From: Arthonia radiata
Lineage: Eukaryota; Ascomycota; Arthoniomycetes; Arthoniales; Arthoniaceae
Direction of reading: 5' to 3'
NCBI GenBank assembly: GCA_002989075.1
Contig: PSQN01000002.1
Location: 326,097-390,096, forward strand
Length of the DNA stretch: 64,000 nt
Shown here in pieces: positions 8,471 to 18,580 of this stretch. A program made the position numbers and the translations under genes. The notes under the pieces are model-generated. The model was not told where the DNA came from. It ran no database searches and was given only the letters and a program-made list of their open reading frames with translations. Each line of letters opens with the position of its first letter. The stretch's first letter is position 1.

Positions 8471-10710
8471 TCATCTCGATATGGTCGCACTGTACACCTC
8501 CTCATCGAAGTCTGCCGTCCAATCTAGAGTCCAACGTCCATCTTCAACCCTTCTCCTGAGACAGAATCTCAAAATGTGAAAGAGCGTAGAGTTATTCCAT
8601 GGCCATTGGAGGGGTCCGACTGGGTACTCAGACACATTGGTATCTCTAGTCATTGCCTCTGTCGGGCTTGGCGGCGGAGGGGATGCAGGCCATGAGGTGT
8701 TCCTGCGTACATAGAAAAGCAGGTACGGCTCAAATGTCATAGGTGGTGTATCCTTTCCTAATGTTCGAAACAACGGCCGCATGCGTTCATCTCGCACCGT
8801 GAATTCGACATTGCTGTCATTGTATCTCCAGAAGGCCCCCGGCTCTTTTCCACGGACAATTTAGATGTAATGGCCTGCATCTATTTTCTCGCCATGGTGC
8901 GCCACAACGGATTGAAGGTCGTACGTGGAGTCTCCGCGGAAGTGGCCACCAGACATGAACTGTTGGAGGTCCAGCTGTTCGGGATAACGTATAAGCTCCT
9001 TGGTCTTGCAATCTCGACCAAGCTCGTCGTAGTAGTGAAGATTCAGGTGGACAACCAGGATCTGCGGCAGGTCGGTGAAGCGCACGATCCGTTGCACTGG
9101 TCGCTCTGAGCCCTTTGTCTTGCAAAAGCTAGCCGTGCAGGCCCTCGTGCGTATGCTGCTGTTTTGCTGTAGCCATTTGTTGATATAAATGTAAAGATCT
9201 GTGCCCTCTGCTTCTGACAAAGGCGCGGCAAGCAGTGGCATTCTATCATCTTCTTCATGGTGTATTGAATGACAATCGTCACAAGTCCAGATGTGATGAT
9301 AATGAATTTGGAAAAGATCTTCCGCCACCTCACCCCACTTTTCCTCGCCACGAACGCTCTCTAATGCACTTACAAGCCAGTGTCAGTATTCCTCTGCATC
9401 TCCTTGGTTTTCACCCGTCATCCAATCGCATTGATACTTCGTGACCTCTTTGGGCGGTTCTTTCAGGCCCTCTTGCACGATCTCCTTGTTGCGTGCAGCA
9501 ATTTTGTCTGCATTGTCTTCATGGAGCGCGCACGCATTGATCCACTGGTCGAATGAGGCGATGCGATCATTTGACAGTTCGTCGCTAGAAAACCATTGCT
9601 TGTGGAAGACGTCAGCCAGCAGACAAATGGTGCACGGCGATGTACGAGGACGTGTGTTGCTGTTGTCGCAGGACTCGGTGGTGTCCCAAAGGAAGTTGAG
9701 AAACGCTGGTATACTCGCTAGAGCTTGATTGACCGCGTGTCTGTAGCATAAGCGGCCATTTTGATTGCGTTGAGAGTTGGGGCGCGCCTTGGGTAGACCA
9801 CTGCGCCATTTACTGCTGGGAAGCCTGGAATCTCGTCAATGAGTACAGATTCCATGCAGTATACTTGTGAGCCGCGTGTAGCGGTCAAGGACACAAATCG
9901 CATCTGAATGCGCTGGGAATACTGGTGCTTCACTGACCTCTTCTTCCTCAAAACAAGCCTTTGAGACCGTGTTTGCGGACGAGGGAGCTTCTTCTGGGAG
10001 GATCCCAGCTGTATGCCGACATTTCTAGTGCCCACCGTAACGGTCGTCGTTTGGGCAGCGGTAGTATTACCACTAGCAGCATCTGTAGTAGAGCCGGTCT
10101 GTGTTGAGCCGGAAGGACCGTTGCTGGGAGCCGTAATTGCGCCGTCGTTGTTGCCAGTGAGCGGTTGTGCATCACCTCCAGGCGCGTCTCCGCCGTCGTT
10201 GTTGCTAGAAAGGTTGGATGGTGTGCTTCCAGGCACGTCTTCGCCGTCTTTTTTGCCCGCAAGGTTGGATGGAGCACCCGCAGACACGTCTCCGCCCTCG
10301 TTGTTACCAGCAGGGTCTGACCCAGAACCTCCAGGTGCGTCTCCCTCCCCATTAGTCGCCAAAGCAGGCCCGATCGCGGCATTAACATCATCTGCAGCAG
10401 CATTATCCCCAGGGTTATCTGCAGTGTCTGCATTGTCATCGCCACCCGTGCCCGGAGTCGATGAAGCACCGCCTCCACCCTCAGCGGCGTCCGGTCCGTT
10501 CTAAACGGAGTCTCAGTCAGCACATGTCCTGCACTGGATGATAGCCAGGCTGATGTTGAGAGAATAAGCTTGATGACTTACGTCGCCTTCAGACGAAGCG
10601 TTTGCGCCCGCTCCACCGCAAAGTTTTGGGCTGGTGCATCGCAAGAGGCGTTTCGCCGATGGACATTCTGACGTGTGCGCGCTTACGCTGGCCTTGCGTT
10701 TGCAAGCCAT
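8471..10710 (-). pseudogene. USP-type deubiquitinase, array copy 3, with two in-frame stops
   Basis: Exons read 10710-10582, 10500-9938 and 9815-8471, with donors GTAAGT and GTCAGT and consistent phases. The N-terminus is MACKRKASVSA..SPKLCGGAG (LCGG in place of LRGG), followed by a 51-base repeat region. The Cys box is GRLCYRHAVNQAL, then FHKQWF, CDWMTGENQGDAEEY, TCDDC zinc ligands and AGHYI..VRG. Exon 3 stays in one frame but is cut by TGA at 9385-9383, just after DAEEY, and TAA at 8863-8861, just after GHYI. The first stop would truncate the protein before the His box. Either stop can arise from one C-to-T or G-to-A change. The Lys-rich tail of the paralogues is absent. Otherwise the coding sequence is well preserved, so decay is recent, or the stops are assembly errors. 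Confidence 0.75.
10153..10353 (-). repeat. 51-base minisatellite in deubiquitinase copy 3
   Basis: About four tandem units of 51 bases (17 codons) encode variants of NNDGGDAPGSTPSNLSS between the LCGG motif and the Cys box. The repeat keeps the reading frame. It is not seen in the other three paralogues. Confidence 0.7.
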
Positions 10711-11133
10711 ATTAGAGTCTCTCTCAGAAGCGTAATCAAAAAGTCAGTGGCAGCGATGGGAGATGTGATTTAGCATGCGACACACATTTGCTGGCGTCAT
10801 GAGGTACCTTGTGGCATTTGATCCGATTGATTTTTATCAATGCTTTGTCAATGACAAAGCTCTGAGAGTCACGACAAAGCAAGGCTGCAAGCGTCAATGA
10901 AGTTAGATGCGGGTACCCGCCACGAAGATGAGCAAACTAACTGACTCCGCACGAACTGCATACGATCATGTGTGAGTGAGAGCGTGTTTTAGCATCATGA
11001 AGGACTTGAAGAAATTAGGATCGATGTATTGAATCTTGACGCCGTCGCCAGCACGCTTCTACGCTTACCCATGCTTACCATGAACGACCAATTGACACTG
11101 CTGCTGTAGATGCGAAGGTCTCCAATGGCATCT
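10711..11133 (-). promoter_or_regulatory. Promoter region of deubiquitinase copy 3
   Basis: 423 bases between copy 4's stop and copy 3's ATG. They hold the perfect palindrome at 10842-10860 and a further GACAAAGC at 10873-10880. No gene was seen. Confidence 0.5.
10842..10860. promoter_or_regulatory. Palindrome GCTTTGTCA-A-TGACAAAGC upstream of DUB copy 3
   Basis: Perfect 9-bp inverted repeat with a 1-base spacer, 132-150 bases upstream of the ATG at 10710, with an extra GACAAAGC at 10873-10880. The spacing and outer seven bases match the element of copy 1, while the inner bases differ. That pattern suggests the outer CTTTGT core is what is kept. Confidence 0.55.
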
Positions 11134-13475
11134 TCAATTCCCGCCTGGTTCGCCATCTTTACCCTCTTCTCCACCCTTCTTCTTCCTCTCGCTCCTCCTG
11201 AGGTCGTTTGCCGGCTTTTCATCCACTCCTGTGTCTGCTGCAGTCTTTCCTTTCGGCTTCTTCGATGTTTTCTTTGGCTTCTTCGGGTCTCCATCCGTTT
11301 TTCCGTCTCCTAAGTCCTCTCCGGCAGAGCCCGCTTCAGGTCTGCCCTCTCCTTGCGTCCCCGGTGTGTCGCTGGGGTTTGCAGGCCCCGATGATTCTGC
11401 TGGCTTTTTCTCTATCTTCTTCCCTGTGTTTTTGCGAGGTGCCCCTGCTTTCCCTTTCGGCTTTGGTAATAAGCTTTCGAGAACACCCATCATGCTTTCC
11501 TTCACAGCCTGAGGCACGACGTCCCGTATGGAGCTCGCAATGTCAGCTTGAATCGATTGACGGAACTCATCGAGAAGCTTCCGTATGTCGCTTGCAGTCA
11601 GCGACTGGTGAGCATGCGTAACGGACGGTCGAGGCGGCGTCTTTGCCGAAATCGGTACTGCCGGTGCAGCAGGCGGCGGCGTTGATTTATGCGGGGAAGC
11701 TAAAGACACCTCTGATGCAGCATAGGGCGGATCCCGAATGTACGTAAGGATGTATGCGTCGAAAGCGTTTTTCGGCCGGAGCACGTCACCGGGATCTTCG
11801 CAGACGACAACTTGTTCGTCGTTGAAGAAGCGAACCTTTCCATCTTTGCCCCGTGCGTAGGTAGTGTAGTGGCCGACTTTCGGGGTATCGCCCCTGCGAC
11901 AGACCACAGAAGCTAGGCTGTAGGTCGTGCTGTCCTCTTTGGATTGATCGGGAAACATATGGTGCTTCAGGTCCAGTGTCTCTGGGTATGAGATGAAGTC
12001 CATGATCTTCTGATCCGCGCCTGTAGCCCATCTCTGACGGTTCAAATGCACGAGCAGCACCTGAGGAAGCATAATTACTTTCCGAGTGCGTTTCGCTCTG
12101 TACGTTCGACCGAATCGAGGGCAGTCAGCAGTAGTACAGCGCGCATCACCGAACTCATTTGTATCAAAGTCGCGATCGATAAGTGCCTTCAAGCTTCGCG
12201 TAGCGCCTTCTTCTTTGCCCTGAAGAATATCTCCTAGTGGAAGCGACAGACCTACCCCAGAGGAGTTCTCCGCCCTGTGCGGGACATTACACCCTGTGCA
12301 TGTCCACTCGTTTCCAAGTGTAGAATCAAACATCGCAGATGCGATAGCTCCGTAGTCTGGATCGTTGATGAGCAGCTGCGTAATCCATATGAGAAATTCG
12401 TGTGCGTCGTGCTGCCCCGCACCTAACATCCATTGACTTTCGTCTTTCAAAGATTTCTCAAGGGGAATTGGTTCTTCGCGCGAGTCCGACCGATTTCCTG
12501 CGGCTCGGTCAAGGTTGCGTGCGCGAATTTCGTCGTTCTTCTTCTTGGCAACCTTATGTCTCTGCTTGATTTGCGGTAAATCCTCCTTGTAGAGAGGAGT
12601 GTTTTTGATCTTTTCATCAAATCTATCCAAGATGCGATTCGAGCCATTTGGAGGTGTACACCACAAATGGTGAAATAGGTTGGCCAGCGTGCATATGTTG
12701 CACGGCGTATTGCTATATGTCGCTTGCACTCCGATGCCGAGCCGCCCAGAAAGTTGAGAACGCAAGGCAAATGAACGAGAGCTTGCAACACCGCGTGGCG
12801 ATAGCAAAGTGCTTCAGAATTGCGCTGACCATTGGGATGAGCACCTAAGTGCTGGGGCCAATTTGTTGAGGGGAGACCAAATTCTGCTGGTTCGAACTTG
12901 ACGTCTGGCGTAGCGGTTGAGCTGGGCTTTGCGGCGTCCGCAGGAGCGGCAGGTTTTGCAGGCTCAACGGGTAGTGCCGCAGGATCTTTGGGCGCTATTG
13001 GTGACCCGACTGCACAATCATCGGAACCTGCAGCTGGTTTTGGAGTTGCTTTGTTGATTTCCACAGCCTCTCCGGGTGCAGTTTCGCCAGGAGACCCATG
13101 CGCTGGAACCGGGGAGTCCTAGGGAGAGCCTGTCAGCACAAGGTTTTGTTTATTTCGTCTATGTTTGGGAAAGCCACGATTAGGCAGCGCCAGAGCGTTA
13201 GCTGCCGGGCAGTAAATTTCAAGGACCGGAATCGAACGTGTGGATGCTGATAGACTTACCCCGGAGCCTTTTGCGTCAGACGGTTGCTTCCCAGACTCAT
13301 GTGAATCAACAGCAGCAGGCGGCGGTCCCTCGTCAGCGTTTTCGGCGTCCTCATCGCGACCCCCTCGCAGCCCAGCTGGGCCATGTCGCCGCGCCTGTCG
13401 TTTTAGCCGAGGCTCAGCGCAGCTTGTTGGCTGAGTGTGTGCCCTGCGCTTTGCAGAGTTTCTGGAGCTCAGCAT
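11134..13475 (-). pseudogene. USP-type deubiquitinase, array copy 4, with a 1-base frameshift
   Basis: Exon 1 is 13475-13260 (donor GTAAGT); exon 2 runs 13118-11134. Exon 1 encodes a basic N-terminus with PAGLRGGRDED. Exon 2 encodes an Ala/Pro linker and the Cys box EALCYRHAVLQALVHLPCVLNFL. Near 12715-12719 the homology jumps to another frame: SASECKRH in one, YSNTPCNICTLANLFHHLW in the next. Alignment with copy 1 fits a single lost base exactly. The rest is intact: QWMLGAGQHDAHEFLIW, WTCTGC, VGHYTTYARG, FFNDEQVV and a Lys-rich tail (RRSERKKKGG). Without that base the protein ends soon after the Cys box. It may be a young pseudogene or a sequencing error. No intron of sensible size explains the jump. 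Confidence 0.7.
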
Positions 13476-14521
13476 TTCGAAGGCGTGAAGTCTCTATTGC
13501 TGATTCTGGGCGAGCAGAACACGCGAAGAGATGATGACACATGTTGACGACAAAGAAACCGGTGCCGCTGCTTCAGCAATCAAAAGAAAGGATCTCCTCG
13601 TAATAAGATGTCGGCCTGCCCTTACGCTTGAATGGCCAGAGTGAAAGACGTTCTACTATCAGATTGACCACGCTCTTTCTCACAAACCTGGGTGCTTACT
13701 GATGTATTTGCTGTTATACTTTGACCGCTTGTATGCAGCATTCAGCCGTTATCTTCATCTTGTATGCACAGACCACGCTCTGGATCCATTGCCTTTCAAT
13801 CGTCAATGCACATAGTGATCAAGTTTTCAATCTATCTCATAGATGCTCAGCGTTGGTCTCAAAGCAAAGCAAAGCAAATGCATTGCATGTCTTTCACCTT
13901 TCTCTACATCTGCACTGAGGAGGGAGACAAGCACGGAGATGGACACGAGGAGAGGAAGGAAGGACACATCATTCTGAAGCTTCTTGCTCACGTCAAGATA
14001 GTGAAGAATCTTGGCCGCCCACTGTTGTCGTAGATGATTCAGACGGGAGAGACGAAGGCGAGATGAAGGACGCGATGGAAAGACTCTGATTTGAGATGTG
14101 GGAGACGCGTCTGAAAAGATCATGGCACATAGAAAACAGAACGCAAAATTTGGATGATTTAGACAGTTGCAATCTAATCTTGCGAGAGCAAAACTGGTCT
14201 GAATTCGCCCAAGCACGTGTATAACGAACGCAAACCGGGGTATCTCGTTAAGCTCACAAGAGCGCCAGAACCCAGAAACAATATACCCAGAACAGAAGCC
14301 CTCCATACTCTACCCATCTCGCCCCTCTATTCCATCCATGCCGTCAAACTTCAATCGCGCAATCATACAGACTCCTCGAGGTCCTCTTACAGCCAGATGG
14401 GCGCTCCTGTCTCGCTAGCAACTTTCGCCGTCTCATTAAACCTCTCACCCATCTTCTTGCCTCCCTAAAGCTTCCTCTGGAACCCACGCAGCCATTTCTT
14501 GGTCATACCGACAGAAGGGGG
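13476..14521. other. Intergenic upstream of the deubiquitinase array
   Basis: About 1 kb between copy 4's start and the PhoD-like gene's stop. A lone GACAAAG lies 75-80 bases upstream of copy 4 (13549-13555), with no full palindrome. A short CAAAG-CAAAG run sits at about 13861-13880. I see no gene here, although the boundary of the array makes it a good place to look for mobile-element remains. Confidence 0.4.
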
Positions 14522-16954
14522 CTACACCTTCTGACCTGCATCCATACCAGCGTCTTTGACTTTGTCGACTCCCTCGCCAACCAAACTCGCACCTCTAGGA
14601 GCATCCTGGACATGTAGTCCAGGGATTGTGAGACCGTAGCCTTGTGTTTTGCCCTCGCGGTCGTGATTGTCAATCTCAACACGGTAACTTACGTCCAGGC
14701 CCCATGCACCGCCGAGTCCTGAGTTCGTGGAGCCGGATGCAGCGGGATGGGCCGTACCGCAGCTATCCTCACCGGCATGTTGCGCATTACGCGGATTGCC
14801 AGATTTGCGTGAGAGATTATGATGCTGGCGTTGCGCGATGTCGAACTTCTTGTCAAGTGCAGCGGAGTTAGGCGCGTCTTCTGTCCCAGTCGTAATGCCA
14901 TTCGTGACCGGGTGACTGGCATCGCCATTGGAATCGCCGTTGGCATGCTCCATATGCTCGCGCGACGGGTTTGAGAGGCCGATGATGGCGTAGTTACGCG
15001 AAGGCATTGTGCAGTGATTCTTGTTTGCGGTGTGCGGCTTGACTGTCTGGCCATTTCTAGCCTCCTTTTCCTCGTTGGGGACGAGGCCAGGATCGTGATC
15101 AAACAAATTAAGTAAGGTCTCGTCCGTCTCGTGATCAAGATGGTGGATCTTATTGCGACGAGCGAGCAGATTAGCAACGGCAGTTGGCGGAGGGTGGTTT
15201 GTGATGGCTGATGAAATGATGTTGGGCATAAAGCGGTGATCCGTCTCTGGTGTGAGGCCCAGACCAGGATTGCTGTAGAAGCGACCAAATGCAGCGAGAT
15301 GAACATCGCCCCCGAGAATGCTTACTCGAACGTTGCAGTCATGTGCCAGCTTCTGAAGTCGAAGGATGAGATCTTTGCGTTCCTTCTTGTGCTGATGCGC
15401 GGTGTAGTGGTCATCAAGGTCGTCCATTAGATCAATGCCACCATCGAAATTGTTGAACAGACCACCCGCAACGCCAAACCGTTTGTTGGCAAAGCGCACA
15501 ATACCCATGACGGGGGACTGGAAGATGTTCTCGAGCCATTGCAGACGAGGATATGCAATGGGAACACCAAGCAGCAGAACGAAATGTTTGATGCGGCCAG
15601 CAGTTGCCTTGACTTTCTGCGAGACGTGTTCGAAGAGGAAATCATATGTGTCAGGATAGTTGATCTGGTGGCGTGTGCGCTCCGTTCGAGCGTCGATGCC
15701 CAGAAACGCAATGTGGGCACCAAGCTCGCAATAGATGGATCTCGAGTGCTCTTGGACGTATGGACCAGGTCGCGACGCAATCAGGTAAGATGGATCTTCT
15801 TGCTCTTCTTGCATCACGTATGTGGACTGCAGCTGCGCAGGGTCGGGTCGGTCATCGTTTGCCATCGTAGTCTGAACGGAGTCCGTGGTAAAGGTTGACG
15901 TTGGTGGCGGAAGGTGATGCTGGAAGAGAAGATAGTACTTGTGCGCAACACCGCCGATGCCGCGGAAGACGGCGCACTTCATAAAATGGTCGGTATAGGA
16001 GCCAAAGCCATCAATGATATCGTGGTCATCCCAAATATTAAGCTGCGGTATTTGGCCGTTGGCCGTAGCGAATGGCTCAGTCGAATACCATTTGACGTAA
16101 TTATCAAGGTAGTACTTGTCACAACGGGAGCGCAAATCCTCGCTGAACGGGTACTTCTGCCTCTCCAGCGGGTTTCGCATGTCGCACCACTCTCGCAGAG
16201 GACCCGATACGCGAATGCCATCGTTGTAGATCTGGTCACCACCTCCGATCATGACATGTAGTGGGTTCTCATCATGCCGGCGAAGGACGTCGTTCCAAAG
16301 CGCACACCCAGACCATGCATCCTCGTCTGTGCCGACACTGAAACCATTACAGCTGTGGAACATGATGCGCATCGAGTCCGTATACGCGGGGACGTGGAAG
16401 GTACGTGTAGCTTGTGAGGCAGGCGCGCCAGAGGCATACTGTATGCTCGGAATGTGGTATTCCCATCTCGCAGCCGTGGGCGCAAGCGGCAGGTCGACCA
16501 GGAAGCGCCAGAACTCGGTGTTGGGGTCTTCGTACAGCTTCTCGCCATGGAACACCGTCGTCTCTTGCTGCGTTTCTTGATAGAACGAGCCTTGCGGCAT
16601 CGGGGGACTAATAGGACCTGGCTGACTCGTTTCGGGCGCGTCAACGAAGTTGTCGAAGGCCGACGAGGGCCTCTGTATTTGTCGCGGATCTGCCAGTGAT
16701 CGCAGCGCGAGTTTGGGATCCTGCTGGCCGGGTCTGGTGACAATGAGGACGCTGCCGTGCCATCTTGCTCTTGGGGTACCGCCATCAGCGAGGCGCCTGT
16801 AGTTGAGTAGGGGACCGCATAGCGTTTCGATCTTGTTGGACGTGCTCACGACTTGGGGACCTTGGCCGACGCCGTTGGCTTGTTGCGCTGGATGGTCTAT
16901 GGTCTGGTAGTGTTGATAGGCGCCGTTCGCTGGCGACATCTGTGGTGAGGCCAT
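14522..16954 (-). CDS. PhoD-like metallophosphatase domain protein (810 aa)
   Basis: Single-exon protein of 810 aa, ATG at 16954. Metal-binding signatures of the PhoD/metallophosphatase fold are in order: MIGGGDQIYND (GGD at about 238-240), LNIWDDHDIIDGFGSY (DDHD at about 309-312) and SILGGDVHLAAFG (GGDVH at about 548-552). The N-terminal 130 residues are disordered and Pro/Gln-rich. The C-terminal part after about 600 holds Ser/Asn/His-rich linkers and a last conserved block, GLDVSYRVEIDNHDREGKTQGYGLTIPG. No signal peptide is present, so it is probably intracellular. It would hydrolyse a phosphoester or phosphodiester; the substrate of the fungal family is not evident from sequence. Confidence 0.85.
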   Translation of the reverse strand: MASPQMSPANGAYQHYQTIDHPAQQANGVGQGPQVVSTSNKIETLCGPLLNYRRLADGGTPRARWHGSVLIVTRPGQQDPKLALRSLADPRQIQRPSSAFDNFVDAPETSQPGPISPPMPQGSFYQETQQETTVFHGEKLYEDPNTEFWRFLVDLPLAPTAARWEYHIPSIQYASGAPASQATRTFHVPAYTDSMRIMFHSCNGFSVGTDEDAWSGCALWNDVLRRHDENPLHVMIGGGDQIYNDGIRVSGPLREWCDMRNPLERQKYPFSEDLRSRCDKYYLDNYVKWYSTEPFATANGQIPQLNIWDDHDIIDGFGSYTDHFMKCAVFRGIGGVAHKYYLLFQHHLPPPTSTFTTDSVQTTMANDDRPDPAQLQSTYVMQEEQEDPSYLIASRPGPYVQEHSRSIYCELGAHIAFLGIDARTERTRHQINYPDTYDFLFEHVSQKVKATAGRIKHFVLLLGVPIAYPRLQWLENIFQSPVMGIVRFANKRFGVAGGLFNNFDGGIDLMDDLDDHYTAHQHKKERKDLILRLQKLAHDCNVRVSILGGDVHLAAFGRFYSNPGLGLTPETDHRFMPNIISSAITNHPPPTAVANLLARRNKIHHLDHETDETLLNLFDHDPGLVPNEEKEARNGQTVKPHTANKNHCTMPSRNYAIIGLSNPSREHMEHANGDSNGDASHPVTNGITTGTEDAPNSAALDKKFDIAQRQHHNLSRKSGNPRNAQHAGEDSCGTAHPAASGSTNSGLGGAWGLDVSYRVEIDNHDREGKTQGYGLTIPGLHVQDAPRGASLVGEGVDKVKDAGMDAGQKV

Positions 16955-17764
16955 ACCAGGTGTGGTCTTCCTTTCAGTAAAGTGTATAACAACAGTAAGA
17001 ATGAAAGTGATGCACTCTAAGCCCGTTACATACGCGCTCAGGAATAGAGATGAATGGATCAGAGATGGTGTGGTGAGGGCGCGCTCTGTGTCGCGGGGGC
17101 AAGCGCGACGAGAACGATGGAGTACCGTATGTCAACAAGTGGGAGATGGAAGGAGGCGACAGCCATGACCAGCTGGAAGGAGGCCCGGTGCAGGCCTCGT
17201 CGACGCCAAGAGCGGTCATCTTGTTTTCTGACGCAAGTCGACTTGATCCGACCGTTGGCGATCTTGTTTCATCCGCTGCAGCGCGCAAAGTGCCTGTGCA
17301 ATTGGCCACTCTCCGTCTTGGCTCCCAAGCTAAGCCTCTGTCACCGCTTGGCAATATCTCTTGTCATTTCAATGGCCTCGTCGCGAAATTCTCTACATCC
17401 ATAACAACCCACTGTCATATATATGAGCAAGACAAGGTGGAAGCAAACAGTCTAAGCGCGTCTGTCGCATCGCAACGGCCTAGGCCGTGGCCCCTCAGAT
17501 CCTCCAGTAGCTAGCTGTCACATCTCCGCATCCGTGGACGCACACAGCAATCGAAATCGCGATACAAAACACCCTACGCTATATTTGGATAATGTAAAAA
17601 GTACGCCGCATCACAAGAAAACTGGCCATAACCGCGGAATGTGTGAATGACTGATCAACTCAGATCACTTCGAAGCTACTGATACGGGTACACATCGCTT
17701 CGGTAAAGAGTACATGGCGACTATTTCGCCAGTCGCATAGCGCGCTGCCAGATGGCGAGCACGT
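16955..17764. other. Intergenic, promoter of the PhoD-like gene
   Basis: About 800 bases with no convincing frame, RNA or repeat. It should contain the upstream region of the phosphatase gene (ATG at 16954) and the 3' end of the next minus-strand gene. Confidence 0.4.
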
Positions 17765-18580
17765 CTACTCAAGGCCCTCCTTCTTCTTGGCCTTCTTCGT
17801 CATCGGCGCCGATGATGCCTCCTTCTTCTGGTGCACGATGAAGCGCGTGTAGCACTCCTCGCGGTCCCACTCGAAACCAGCTAGGATGGGGTCCTCGAAC
17901 TCGTCGTCCTTCTGCTCAGGTCATCAGCATGATACATCTTACATCTCGAGACGCAGAGCGTAGGTCAATGGGGTACAGGTGTACTGACCTTCTTCTTGAA
18001 TTGCTTGTAGATGGCGTCTAATGCATCCTTGATCGTTACGCCCTTCAGATTCCGTGCCGTTACCTCCAGGCCCAGTGGGAAGTGGAGATCAATCTTCTTG
18101 ATGGGTGGTGTACACAGGTACTTCTTGAGGGTGTCTGGCTCGCCCAGTGATGCGGGCGATGTATTCAGCTTCCTACATACAGCCGGTCAGTATGCCGTAG
18201 TTGAGGTAGGCGACATAGGGTCCTATAACCCACCAATTCAGCTTTTGCGTCTCTGGTGCAAGCTCGATGTCTTTATTCTCCTTCTCTGCAAGCAAGGCGG
18301 TCAGTATAGGACATCAGAGAGGGCCAGCAGTGACTGGGCAAGGCTCGTTGAGCTGACGGGACCAGGCTACGATTGACCATGGTCGGAAGCTGGCCATTGA
18401 CGGCCCAAGGGGCATTGCAAAGGGAGCTATCGACGACTTACCGAGATCAAGGATGTTGTATACGCCAGCAGCGGTACTACTCGCCCGGCGGTGACCGATC
18501 TTCTTCTCTTCGGTGGGAGAGCCAGCGACATCAGAGATGGCGGAATCGACCTTGGTAAGTTCTGCTGTCTCAGAAGCCAT
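17765..18580 (-). CDS. DUF6699-like small fungal protein (4 exons, 173 aa)
   Basis: Reconstructed exons 18580-18442, 18285-18234, 18172-17989 and 17911-17765 close in frame to 173 aa. Donors are GTAAGT, GTGGGT and GTCAGT. The protein starts MASETAELTKVDS, has a basic ATG-proximal segment (KKIGHRRASSTAAG), then ETQKLNWKLNTSP, PPIKKIDLHFPLGLEVTARN, GVTIKDALDAIYKQFKKK and a Lys-rich end. The pattern of a hydrophobic strand, then the ARN..GVTIKDALDAIY segment, resembles fungal DUF6699 domains, whose biochemical role is unknown. The assignment is by motif resemblance only. The short internal exon (52 bases) could be missed by automatic annotation. Confidence 0.65.

Noticed and set aside
9718-9937. 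Continuous frame through 9938 as the true end of DUB copy 3 exon 2
   Set aside because: It ends just past the Cys box in the wrong frame. A GTCAGT..CCCAG intron (9937-9816) restores homology to the paralogues.
13225-13238. Minus-strand GTTCGATTCCGG, like a tRNA T-loop, inside intron 1 of DUB copy 4
   Set aside because: The flanking bases do not pair into a T stem, and no acceptor or anticodon arm is found.
13855-13885. CAAAG-CAAAG run as a fourth promoter palindrome
   Set aside because: It is a direct short repeat, not inverted, and lies about 390 bases from the copy 4 start.
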